This document shows, piece after piece, positions 1-8,569 of a stretch of DNA of 64,000 nt; the stretch's first letter is position 1; each line of letters starts with the position of its first letter. The notes under the pieces were generated by a model. It made no database searches. It was not told the DNA's origin and was given only the letters and a program-made list of their open reading frames with translations. Source of the DNA: Brachionus plicatilis (taxonomy: Eukaryota > Rotifera > Eurotatoria > Ploima > Brachionidae). The DNA is taken from contig QEOQ01000460.1 in assembly GCA_010279815.1 (NCBI GenBank), positions 720,205 through 784,204 of the forward strand, read 5' to 3'. Position numbers and translations under genes: made by a program.

Positions 1-161
1 TATATTTAAATTTTTTATTTTTTTAAAGTTTCCCCCACTAATTATATTAAATGAATTTTTTTGATTCTATTTATTTCAAATAGAGTAGAATTTTTGAATA
101 AATTCTAATAAAAACTATGAACCTTAAATATCAATATTTTATTCAAAGTCTATAAAAAAAT

Positions 162-233
162 GATCGCACCAAGGATCGAACTTGGGACCTCCTGTGTGTT
201 AGACAGGTGTGATAACCACTACACCATGCGATC
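162..233 (-). tRNA. tRNA-Val (anticodon AAC)
   Basis: The minus strand folds into a 72-nt cloverleaf without an intron. The acceptor stem GATCGCA pairs perfectly with TGCGATC, the T stem CCAAG pairs with CTTGG around the loop TTCGATC, and the anticodon stem pairs CCTGT with ACAGG around the loop CTAACAC, which gives anticodon AAC (valine). The A-box-like TGGTGTAGTGG and B-box-like GTTCGATCC are in place for internal Pol III promotion. A run of seven T follows the 3' end on the transcribed strand and serves as the Pol III terminator. Confidence 0.95.
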
Positions 234-365
234 TTTTCTAAATGAAAAAAAATTACAAATAAAATAGAGTTAAGATTTATTTATTTAATTTTTAGAAATT
301 TATAAATTTTAATGAAAAGTAAACAAAAAAACTAAAGAACTAAATTGAATTTGGCTGGATTTGCT

Positions 366-668
366 CTAGTTCAATTGATTCTTTATCCATTCTTTCAAAA
401 GGAATCTATATAATACATTGTCTAATTTATTTGAATCTCGTAAATCATTTGATTCTTTTGAATTGGTATTTTCAGTTCTGGAATTCAAAGTTTTACTTAG
501 TAATTGTTTGAGTTTCTGAATATCATCGTATTTTTCTAAATTTTCTAGACCTTTGAATGATCTTTTACCGTTTCTTGGCAAATAAATTCCATCATTTGAA
601 CTAAAGAATTGACCATTCGATTCAATTACAATAATTGAAATCATTATAACAATAAAATATAGTTTCAT
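366..668 (-). CDS. Neuropeptide precursor 1 (single amidated pQ-peptide)
   Basis: This 100-residue secreted precursor has a signal peptide at residues 1-19, then directly the peptide QFFSSNDGIYLPRN followed by G-K-R (amidation and dibasic cleavage), then about 64 residues of basic/acidic spacer. The mature product would be a 14-residue peptide with N-terminal pyroglutamate and C-terminal amide. A peptide directly after the signal, one GKR site and one C-terminal associated peptide is the plan of AKH/GnRH-type precursors. The -PR-N-amide end also recalls PRX-amides such as ecdysis-triggering hormone, but neither family signature is complete, so I leave the family open. A paralog lies 1 kb away on the same strand. 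A TATA-like box is about 75 nt upstream of the ATG, and AATAAA motifs lie just downstream near 274-283. Confidence 0.85.
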   Translation of the reverse strand: MKLYFIVIMISIIVIESNGQFFSSNDGIYLPRNGKRSFKGLENLEKYDDIQKLKQLLSKTLNSRTENTNSKESNDLRDSNKLDNVLYRFLLKEWIKNQLN

Positions 669-740
669 TTTTCTAGATAAAAATTTAATAAAATTTTAAG
701 AATTAAATTCAGTAGAGAAAATAAAAGGCTGCTAATGATT

Positions 741-750
741 TATTTATATC
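741..750 (-). promoter_or_regulatory. TATA-like box of neuropeptide gene 1
   Basis: The minus strand reads GATATAAATA about 75 nt upstream of the start codon of the first neuropeptide precursor. The paralogous gene has TATATAAA at nearly the same distance, which supports function. In such AT-rich DNA the match alone would mean little. Confidence 0.45.
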
Positions 751-1669
751 GTAAGCTTGAATTCAAGTAATGACTTGTTTTTAAATTTCTAAAACTCAGC
801 TCTATTTTCACCTTTATTTATATCTTAGATCTTTAAATTTAAAATCTATCACGCTAATAGCTATGCTTTATAACTAAAATTTTTTCATTAATTAAATAGA
901 TTTTAAAATATCATTTTCTAATAGTCGACTTACAAAAAAATTACGTAAAAAATTAAATTTAAAAAAATTTAAAACCCTTTTAAATAGTATCAAATGAGAT
1001 ATGATTAAATTTTATGAGGGAAGATTGATTAAAAAACCATAGATTATTCAGTTGGCGGCTGTCGCCATGAAATAAAAAAGACAATTAAAATTATCTAGAT
1101 ACTTCTTTAATTGTATCTGTGCCTAGGAAAGAAAATTAGTTTGAAATTGAATTTTTGTTGTTTGAGTGGTAACCAAATTTTTTGTTTTATTTAAATTGTA
1201 AATTATTAGATTCTAATAAAAACAAGCTTTAAATTCGACTTTTATACTCTTTTCCATTAGGATGCATGCCTAATAGTCTAAACAATCTAAACTCCAAGCT
1301 GGCCTGTAATATTTTATTTAAACTCTTTAGCTTAATAATAAATTTATCAAATTGGTGATGGTTTTCAAAAAATTGACTAAAATAAAAGAATTTATACGCA
1401 TTCGAAAAATGTGATGGATGATCAGATTTTAAAAAATGCTTTTAATTTAATTCTTAGGGCGAATTAGTTCAAAATTAAAAAATCAAGACGAAAGTAAGAA
1501 CTATTTATTTATCAATATTTAGACGATTAAATCCCATATGATTTATTAAAATGGTACAAAATTTTATTTTAAATTAATGAATTAGGTTAATTGAAGCTGA
1601 AAGACAAAAGCATATAAACAAAACCAATTAGGTTTTTTGTGTCCATTTTGATGTTCCCTTTAATTGAAA
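751..1669. other. Intergenic, nothing recognised
   Basis: AT-rich spacer between the two neuropeptide genes. I see no ORF with coding character and no repeat or RNA fold. AATAAA-type signals near 1563-1575 on the minus strand probably end the second neuropeptide transcript. Confidence 0.5.
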
Positions 1670-2038
1670 TCATTTTTTTAGGAAATATTTTTTGAACAAC
1701 TCTTTGGGAAGAACAAAATTGTGCTGGTTTAAAAAACTCTCTTCACTTGACTCATTCTCATCATATTCAAAGTCTGAAAGCCTTTTTGAGAATTGTTTGT
1801 AAAATTTTCTCATTGTTGATAGTTTATCTATTTGTCGAAAATCGTCTCGATTAACCGAAGAATCGCTCTCGACTTGGGCCGAGGACAAAGTCGACGGTTT
1901 CAATTTCAACAAATTGTACAAATAGGACCGTTTGCCAAGGCGACCAACAGTGATACCATCCGTTGCGCTGAAATATTGAGCGTTGATGTGAGATATTATA
2001 AGCAAAACACCCAACACAATAAGACAAAATTTTTTCAT
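1670..2038 (-). CDS. Neuropeptide precursor 2 (paralog of precursor 1)
   Basis: This 122-residue precursor has the same layout as its neighbour. A signal peptide covers residues 1-20, then QYFSATDGITVGRL, then GKRS, then an 82-residue C-terminal part rich in charged residues with further K-R and K-K sites. Predicted product: a 14-residue amidated peptide, N-terminal Q probably cyclised. The two peptides share Q-[FY]-F-S-x-x-D-G-I-x-x-x-R and the following GKRS[FY], while the rest of the precursors has diverged. This shows an old tandem duplication with selection on the peptide. The 5' leader contains a possible small intron ending TTTTAG shortly before the ATG. Family assignment (AKH/GnRH-like or PRX-amide-like) is uncertain. 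Confidence 0.87.
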   Translation of the reverse strand: MKKFCLIVLGVLLIISHINAQYFSATDGITVGRLGKRSYLYNLLKLKPSTLSSAQVESDSSVNRDDFRQIDKLSTMRKFYKQFSKRLSDFEYDENESSEESFLNQHNFVLPKELFKKYFLKK

Positions 2039-2118
2039 TTTATCGGCGTATTTTTTCTAAAATTATTAAAAAATTATACCTTATAATAAGTAAAAAGTTC
2101 TTTTAATGATATTTCTAA

Positions 2119-2126
2119 TTTATATA
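2119..2126 (-). promoter_or_regulatory. TATA-like box of neuropeptide gene 2
   Basis: The minus strand reads TATATAAA about 81 nt upstream of the start codon, matching the position of the TATA-like box of the paralogous gene. Confidence 0.45.
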
Positions 2127-2713
2127 AGGAACTGCTTTTTTGAAAGCGGAAATTTCTCTTTTATAATTAAAATTGATAGAAATTTCGTCTGATTTATCAA
2201 CAGTTCCTATAGCTCTTCAAGTCTAAATTTCAAATTTGTTCTCTTGACTAATTTGTTTCCTCAAATGATTCTTAACAACTAATTAGATTTAATTAAATTT
2301 GAGTTAAGTTTATTGACGCTAGAGATTAAAAATTCAATGTTCTGGAAGAAATACTTAAGAACTTTTCTATTTGTTTGTTATATGAAAAAGATTTTGTAGG
2401 AAAATTATAAGCTTCCTTAACACGCTTCTTTAAAAATATATTTTTTTAATTCGATATTTAAAAAATTGAAAAAATTATTATTACCGAAATGTAATCTCTA
2501 CAATAAATGCCCTTTAATCGGTATAAAAACATTAATTGCCGCATTTTGTGATTTATTAGCAAAAATAAAGTAAAATTCAGCATTATATTTATTATTTTAC
2601 TAGAGTTTACTATAAATATGAAAGAAAAATTTGATTAAAATAAATGAAATTTAATCAATAAGGCCCCAAAGAGACAAATTTCATGATAGTTTAAATTAAA
2701 AAATCTTCAGTCT

Positions 2714-3136
2714 AAATGATAAAAACTTGAATTTATAGTTTGATCTGGGAAGACTGTACAAATATTCCATTTAGTCAAAGCTATTTATTTGTTCCGTAAT
2801 CAGAAAGAAAAAGCAATTAGATTTATTAATAATTTTATTAAAACTATTTTATACTAGAAAAGTGTACTTTATTGTTTCAAAATGATAAAAACTTGAATTT
2901 ATAGTTTGGTTTAGGAAGACTGAAAAAACTTAATTCCAAAAAAAATAATATTATTTGAGTTCTGTTAACTTCCTATAAAAAATTAAATTAAATTCATCTA
3001 ACAAATGATTAGCAAATGTTCCGTTTAGTCAATGCTATTTATTTGTTCCGTAATCACAAAGAAAAAGCAATTATATTTATTAATAATTTTATTATAACTA
3101 TTAATATTAGAAAAGTGTATTTTATTGTTTCAAAAT
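2714..3136. repeat. Tandem repeat of a TMEM181 3'-UTR-like segment
   Basis: Two direct copies lie head to tail. Copy 1 is about 2714-2878. Copy 2 is about 2879-3136 and is split by an insertion of roughly 80 bp. Shared text includes gataaaaacttgaatttata, tttatttgttccgtaatca and agaaaagtgtattttattg. The same text, more diverged, occurs around 11890-11990 directly 3' of the intact TMEM181 stop codon, so these are copies of its 3' untranslated region. Confidence 0.75.
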
Positions 3137-3260
3137 TCTGGAGTTTTTATAGGATCCATTCTAAAAGATGCCAAAATTTTACCAATTAATTTGATTGATC
3201 TATTTAATAACTACCCAAACATCTTCTTCGTCTGTTTCATTCAGCATGCCAGTGTTGTAT
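3137..3260 (-). pseudogene. Decayed last exon of a TMEM181 copy
   Basis: On the minus strand this stretch encodes MLNETDEEDV, close to MLNDTDEEDV at the C-terminus of the TMEM181 gene at 12 kb. The flanking DNA (ctggagttttt...ccattctaaaa and acatcttcttcgtctgt) also matches 11960-12080. The acceptor site and the upstream frame are lost, and the reading frame runs past the normal stop into WVVIK. This is a duplicated 3' end rather than a working gene. It could also be the last exon of a diverged paralog whose other exons I cannot find. Confidence 0.65.
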
Positions 3261-4782
3261 AGTCAACAAAATAAGAATTTATATTTAAATAAAAAAAATA
3301 CCTGGAAATAATATTTTTGTCATGTCATCAAAATTCATAGCAAAAGTCCTAAATTTTGTTATAAAACTATTGGGTCTATTTAAGATTGCGGCGATTGACA
3401 ATTTTTTTATAGAAAGAACTTGTGGCATCAATCACAATCTATGTTTTGAATTTTTTTTTAATATGTTATTTAAAAGTAAAAAAAGTAATATTAAAAAGTA
3501 AAAAAATATCCATAAGTAAATTTTTGATTGATTAAATTATAAAAATTGTTTAGGTTTTTCAAAATAAATTTATTTTAAAGGATTTTTGTCTTTTTTTAGC
3601 AATGATGATTATGATTAAGTATGGATTTTTTTCATTCATTTGAGTAATAAAAATTTTGCTTTCTGGGATTTTTTGATTTTTTTAATAGAACTTTTTTGAT
3701 CCAATTTTCTTTAGTTTGAACATAACTTGAAAACGTAATGATCTATCTGAGATCATTACAGAACATTACAGATATGTTCGATCTGAGATCGTCGCATAAT
3801 AGGATTGTAATATGATTAAGTTAAAGTTACACAAGACGGATGAATTGTTTTTGAGTAAAAAATAAACCAAAATAGACAAACTCACAAACACTGGTTTAGC
3901 GACCCCATCATCTTGCTAAATACCGAAGAATTATGGCAAAAGAAAGATCATCCATTGAGAATGAGTAATCGCACAGGGTAACTGGTACAGACAGACTCGT
4001 ATGGAGGAATTGTGCTGCCTAATGTCTTGCAAAAATAGTTAAAGATACTAGACGGAAAAATAATTTTAAATTTAGACTCAGATTGGTCTAAAAACTATAA
4101 AAAGCAAATTCAACAGTGAAAATTTAATTAATTATTTTTTTAATTTTTTCATAATTTTAATTAATGGATCAAAAGTTAAAAAACCTGATTTTTATTTTAC
4201 CTTAAATTTAAAAATCATATTGTTCATAATTAGCTTGATTAAGCTAATTTTAAATATTTTTTTAATTTCATTCTTTTCATCGATTTTTTATTCAATTAAA
4301 TATTATAAAAAAGATAGAAAATATTAAAAATTGAAGATTAACTTAGAGAACACCTGTTTTGAATAATGCCACGAGTATAATCAATTTTATATTTTACATA
4401 TTTCTACAAATAAATAAAAAAAAAAATTTAAAAAATTTAAATTACATTAAAAATGTCATATGATGTCATAAGATTGAAATGTGTTAAGGCTAATAGAAAT
4501 TGAAAAAAAGGCTCAGATTTCAAAATTGAAAGCTTCTAAATCACAATTAAATTTAAAAAAAAGACACTCTTGCATCATAAAAATCTTTTATTCAATTCCT
4601 GATAGTCGAATTAATATCTTTATAGAATGTTAGAGTATTTTTGAGAAAAATATTAAAAATCAATAAAAAATTTTAATTGACCTGGTTTATTTTTTAAATT
4701 TTATTATTTAAGCCGTGAACAAAAGAGAGTCTTATTTTTTTAAGAATTGATCAAAATTAAAAAAAAAAAAGATAGCAATAAT
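3261..4782. other. Intergenic with a GC-richer degenerate patch
   Basis: Mostly AT-rich spacer. The patch at about 3738-4060 has higher GC. On the plus strand it shows a coding-like run containing TGTDRLVWRNCAA, a style of sequence seen near the C-termini of retroelement ORFs, but it is broken by stops and I cannot name a family. AATAAA on the minus strand near 4700 may end the 4783-6273 transcript. Confidence 0.3.
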
Positions 4783-6273
4783 TTATTTTTTACGTTTCTT
4801 AACATCATTATTTAAATTATCATCATTTTTTCCTTTTTGTTTTTTTTCTTTATTAAGAGAATTATTTATTTCAGGTCCATTTGAATTATGATCATTTTCT
4901 CTTTTTTGTTTTTTTTCTTTATTTAGACAATTATTAATTTCAGAGTCATTTGAATAATAAAATTCAATAATTGTATTAATTCTGAAATAAGTGTTTAATT
5001 TCACCACCTCATGCATTTTTTGCTCTAAACATTTGTTTCTTTCGTTTATCTTTGGCCAAATTTTATTTTTAAACGAATTATTAGATAAAAATTTTTTATG
5101 ATTAATTAAAACTTCACAAAAATCATTATCATTTTTGAAGGCCTCACTTAAATCCATTGAGCATACATTTACCTTTTTTTCCAATAAACGCTTCCAATAA
5201 ATATACTGATTATCGATCCATTCATCTGAATAGGGGATTTCTTCACTATAAATTTTGTTATCCTCTTTGTAATTTTTATCTTTTAATAAATTATAAACTA
5301 ACTCTAGATCTTGGCAAAGTTTTTTGTAGAAACGATCTATCCGATCAGATTGGTATTTGATTATTTCGTGGTCAAATCTTGGCAATTTCCAAAATCGACT
5401 ACTGCACATATTGCTTTTAGCTCCATAGTATTTTAAGCCAAGATTTTTCAGCACCAGATTGCATAGCACACAGCAATCGCTTGATATGCTGATATAATTG
5501 TTGTTCTGATCAATTTCATTCAAGTATTTTGAAACTAGTTGAATTTCACAGTGTAAACCATAAAGTGGCGTGTTATTAGGATCGAAAATTATAAGTTCAG
5601 TATTTTCAAAACAGTAAAAATCTTCCATAAAGTAATAAAAAATAGTTAGGTAAAAATAAAATAAAGCCGAATCTCGGTATGCATTCTTTGTTTTTTCATC
5701 TAAATCAATCAAATTGATGGTCACAAAATGTTCCATATGTTTTGCCCATTGTTCAAAAACTTCACTTCCATCCGAACCAAATTCAACTCGAGGACCTAAA
5801 TTAAACTTTTCCAAACAATGATTTAGAGATTGACTTAAATTTGAAAATTTAAAATTTAAAACATTTAAAAAATTTGCTTTAATATTTGTTTTGTGAATCA
5901 ATAATTTATCGTCTATTTCATAACCAATAAGACTAAACAAATCTTTGCACCGCTGTTTTAATTTTTGAGCATTTTTATTAGATGTTATTATTAATTTTTT
6001 GACTTTTTGAATTTTTGCATCAATCGAAAAATTCAATTTGAAATAAACAGCGCAGTGTGTTGTAATTTGGTCTTTATCGGTGCTTTTCTTAATATTTAGA
6101 CACCTTGTTAATGAGTCCATAACAAACAAGTCTAATCGTTTGTTGTACTCTACATGTATTGATTTATCCTTATCATTTAAATTTATGTTATCATGTTTAA
6201 ATGTTTTGATTAAATTTTGAATTTTAATTAAAAAATAGCCACCGAATTCGTTATTGTTTTTCCGGCTTTGCAT
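4783..6273 (-). CDS. Intronless gene, deaminase-superfamily-like protein (OTT_1508-like?)
   Basis: A single 496-codon ORF without introns, in a region where nearly all other genes are split. No signal peptide or membrane segment is visible, so the protein is probably nuclear or cytosolic; the end VKKRKK could be a nuclear signal. The middle carries H241-C-E243 (in LYGLHCEIQL), then S-S-D-C-C268-V-L-C271, then W295 and P298 about 25 residues later. H-x-E followed by C-x2-C is the zinc-site arrangement of the cytidine-deaminase superfamily. H-x-E-x-Q-L, then a strand ending in C-C-x2-C, then a W-x-x-P, most resembles the OTT_1508-like branch. Residues 1-230 look like an unrecognised helical N-terminal region. 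The C-terminus holds two copies of a 23-residue K/N-rich unit. The deaminase reading rests on motif spacing alone; the substrate is unknown. Confidence 0.6.
   Translation of the reverse strand: MQSRKNNNEFGGYFLIKIQNLIKTFKHDNINLNDKDKSIHVEYNKRLDLFVMDSLTRCLNIKKSTDKDQITTHCAVYFKLNFSIDAKIQKVKKLIITSNKNAQKLKQRCKDLFSLIGYEIDDKLLIHKTNIKANFLNVLNFKFSNLSQSLNHCLEKFNLGPRVEFGSDGSEVFEQWAKHMEHFVTINLIDLDEKTKNAYRDSALFYFYLTIFYYFMEDFYCFENTELIIFDPNNTPLYGLHCEIQLVSKYLNEIDQNNNYISISSDCCVLCNLVLKNLGLKYYGAKSNMCSSRFWKLPRFDHEIIKYQSDRIDRFYKKLCQDLELVYNLLKDKNYKEDNKIYSEEIPYSDEWIDNQYIYWKRLLEKKVNVCSMDLSEAFKNDNDFCEVLINHKKFLSNNSFKNKIWPKINERNKCLEQKMHEVVKLNTYFRINTIIEFYYSNDSEINNCLNKEKKQKRENDHNSNGPEINNSLNKEKKQKGKNDDNLNNDVKKRKK
4826..4963 (-). 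repeat. In-frame 69-bp tandem repeat
   Basis: Two copies of a 69-bp unit (for instance gttttttttctttatt recurs 69 bp apart at 4839 and 4908) encode two 23-residue units of the form EINN[CS]LNKEKKQK in the C-terminal tail of the deaminase-like protein. The period is a multiple of three, so the frame is kept. Confidence 0.8.
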
Positions 6274-7390
6274 TTTGTTTGAATATATTTTTTTTGCTAA
6301 ATCGGCTGCTGAAATTGAATATTTAAATTAATTTACTGGGCTTGGATCAGTTGTTAAGAATGGTTCTTTTTCGTATTTATTTTTATGTATAAAATTTTCA
6401 CATGCTATTATCTGAATATATAAATTTTTTTTTGAGAAAATCACGAAATACATAGAATCTTTCATTCTAATTGAAAAAAATTTTTATTTCCATAGTTACG
6501 TGATAAAAATAAGATAAAATGTCCAAAAAATCAAAGCTCGAAAAAAAGAAGAATGTTTTAGACAAATTTTATTATAAATTTTTCTAATTTTTGATTTAGA
6601 TCTGCTGTCCTGCTAGTCTTTTTCATCAGTGGCTTGGTGTAATTTAATACATACATAAGAACAGTAAAAAGCAATGTGAAATTCTAAAAAAAATTCATAA
6701 GTTGAAGCTTAGTTAGGTAGGTTTAAAAAAGTGCAACAAACTTGAATTTGTCCAAAGTCAAGTCTTTATTTGGACTAAAGATCTTCTCTTTCTTTTTGAA
6801 AGAAAATTCTATTCATTTTCGATACAAAATAATCATTCGTTTTTAATTTTCAAGTCAAGGGCAGAATTAATATTTTTTTATTTTTTGCTATAGATTTCTT
6901 TTTCTTTATGCTTCCTTCTACTTCATCTCATTAGAAATAAAATTTAAATGAAGCTTCGTAATTTTGGGTATTTCGGATCATTAAAAAATTATGATGATTT
7001 GCACCTTTTCTTTTTTTAATATTAAAAAAAATATCAAATTTTTATTATTAGCCGTCCGGCCTGTCCAGCCATTTGAAAAATGGTATTTAAAAAAAAATTA
7101 TCCTTAAAATGAATAGAATAAAATTTAATTGAGCAAATCAAATTTTTTAAGATCACTTGTTTTAATTTTTTTTTTAAATTTTCAAATTTTAATTGAAAAA
7201 CTTTTTGATGAACAGGCTTTCTGATGATTCATTTTTCTTTTTTATAAAATACAGTGAACAAAAATTAAATTTTGGCTAAATTCAATTGTTATAATTGTTT
7301 CATTTCAATCAATAACAACATTAACCATTTATTTTAAAATTAAGATACTTGAAGCAAAGCTTTTAATATGCGAGTAACGAAACGTTAGTT
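6274..7390. other. Intergenic, nothing recognised
   Basis: AT-rich spacer upstream of the deaminase-like gene. I see no gene. The 3' end holds the left copy of the 8-bp target duplication (CGTTAGTT, 7383-7390) of the next element. Confidence 0.5.
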
Positions 7391-7742
7391 GGCAATGTGA
7401 AATTTTAGTACAAAAATTAAAGTACAAAAAGTAAAAACTTTATAATTTCTTTTCTAATTGTGCAAAAATGGTTCTGCAAAAAGTACAATATTGTACAAAT
7501 TTGTACAAAAGAATTCAAAGCTCTGCAAAAACTCTGCAATTTATTGCATAGTTTAATCAAGGATTTTTTGATGGTGTGCATTTTACAGAAAATTGCAGAG
7601 TTTTTGCAGAGCTTGGAATTCTTTTGTACAAATTTGTACAATATTGTACTTTTTGCAGAACCATTTTTGCACAATCAGAAAAAAAATTTTAAAGCTTTTA
7701 TTTTTTTGTACTGTAATTTTTGTACTAAAATTTCACATTGCC
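7391..7742. mobile_element. MITE (352 bp) with long inverted repeats and 8-bp target duplication
   Basis: The element starts GGCAATGTGAAATTTTAGTAC and ends in its reverse complement. Its two halves are long inverted repeats, so the whole unit can fold back; the centre is near 7550-7570. It is flanked by a perfect 8-bp direct repeat CGTTAGTT (7383-7390 and 7743-7750), the length made by hAT-type transposases. It encodes no protein; the ORFs on both strands are mirror images of the inverted repeats. Confidence 0.88.
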
Positions 7743-7811
7743 CGTTAGTTTAAAAAAGCCTTAACATTACGATAAAAATAATTTAGTAAACATGGTCCTA
7801 AAAGCTAAATA

Positions 7812-8228
7812 AATGGCCCTTAAAATTGAAAATATTACCTTCAATATTGAAGGGGGTCTTTTGTATAATGATACAGTGTATTTAAGTACGGCTGCTTATA
7901 TCATATCATAAAAACACTTCGCAGGATCACGTTTTAAAGATAGCTCATAAGCTTGCGCCAATTCAAATAAGCCACAGTAAATGTCACCTTTTGTAAATTT
8001 AATTTCGACCGTATACACATGATGTAGCTCTTGATTTGGGTACAAGGATTGCATAAAACCCTTTACTGTACTTTCATAAACAATATTTTATCAAACCGTA
8101 CTATTTTCATACCGTACTTTTGAAAATGTTCTATTTTCAGGCGTAATATTTTAAGACCGTACTATTATTCAGTAAATCATTGAAGGCATTGCGCTTAAAA
8201 CTGAAAAAATTACCTTCAATATTGAAGA
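7812..8228. repeat. 40-bp direct repeats bracketing an orphan ORF
   Basis: A block containing attaccttcaatattgaag occurs at about 7812-7855 and again at about 8188-8228, about 376 bp apart in the same orientation. Between them the motif ccgtactatt recurs near 8096 and 8157. The minus strand between the repeats holds an ORF (7896-8054 from its ATG, open further upstream) whose product includes HHVYTVEIKFTKGDIYCG. The GC content and amino-acid composition look coding-like, but I recognise no family. It may be the remnant of an inserted gene or element. Confidence 0.45.
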
Positions 8229-8569
8229 CATGGCCCTTTGAATTTTAATTGATTAAAATTTCTTTTGTTTTTTTGTAATTTGAACTTTTTTTATGAATTA
8301 CAATCTAACTTAAAATTAAATCAATAAATAATGAATAGATATTTTGCTAACAAAAAATAACTTAATAAATAGAAGGGGTTCAATTATTCATTTTATTTTT
8401 CATTCAAAGCTTCTTTTTTTTAACTGTCAATTATCAATTTTATATTTTTTATCTACAAATCATTTTCTTGGCTTTTAAAACCAAATTTTTAGAATTGCAA
8501 GAAATTTTAAATAAAATATATAATATTTTATAATATATTAAAAATATAACTATTTAAAATTGATCTATA

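Noticed and set aside
1832..2086. 84-codon plus-strand ORF
   Set aside because: It is the antisense shadow of the second neuropeptide precursor, which has the signal peptide and the GKR site.
7417..7753. Two overlapping ORFs of 85 and 97 codons on opposite strands
   Set aside because: They are the two readings of one inverted repeat (the MITE at 7391-7742) and encode mirror-like, cysteine/lysine-rich text; no gene.
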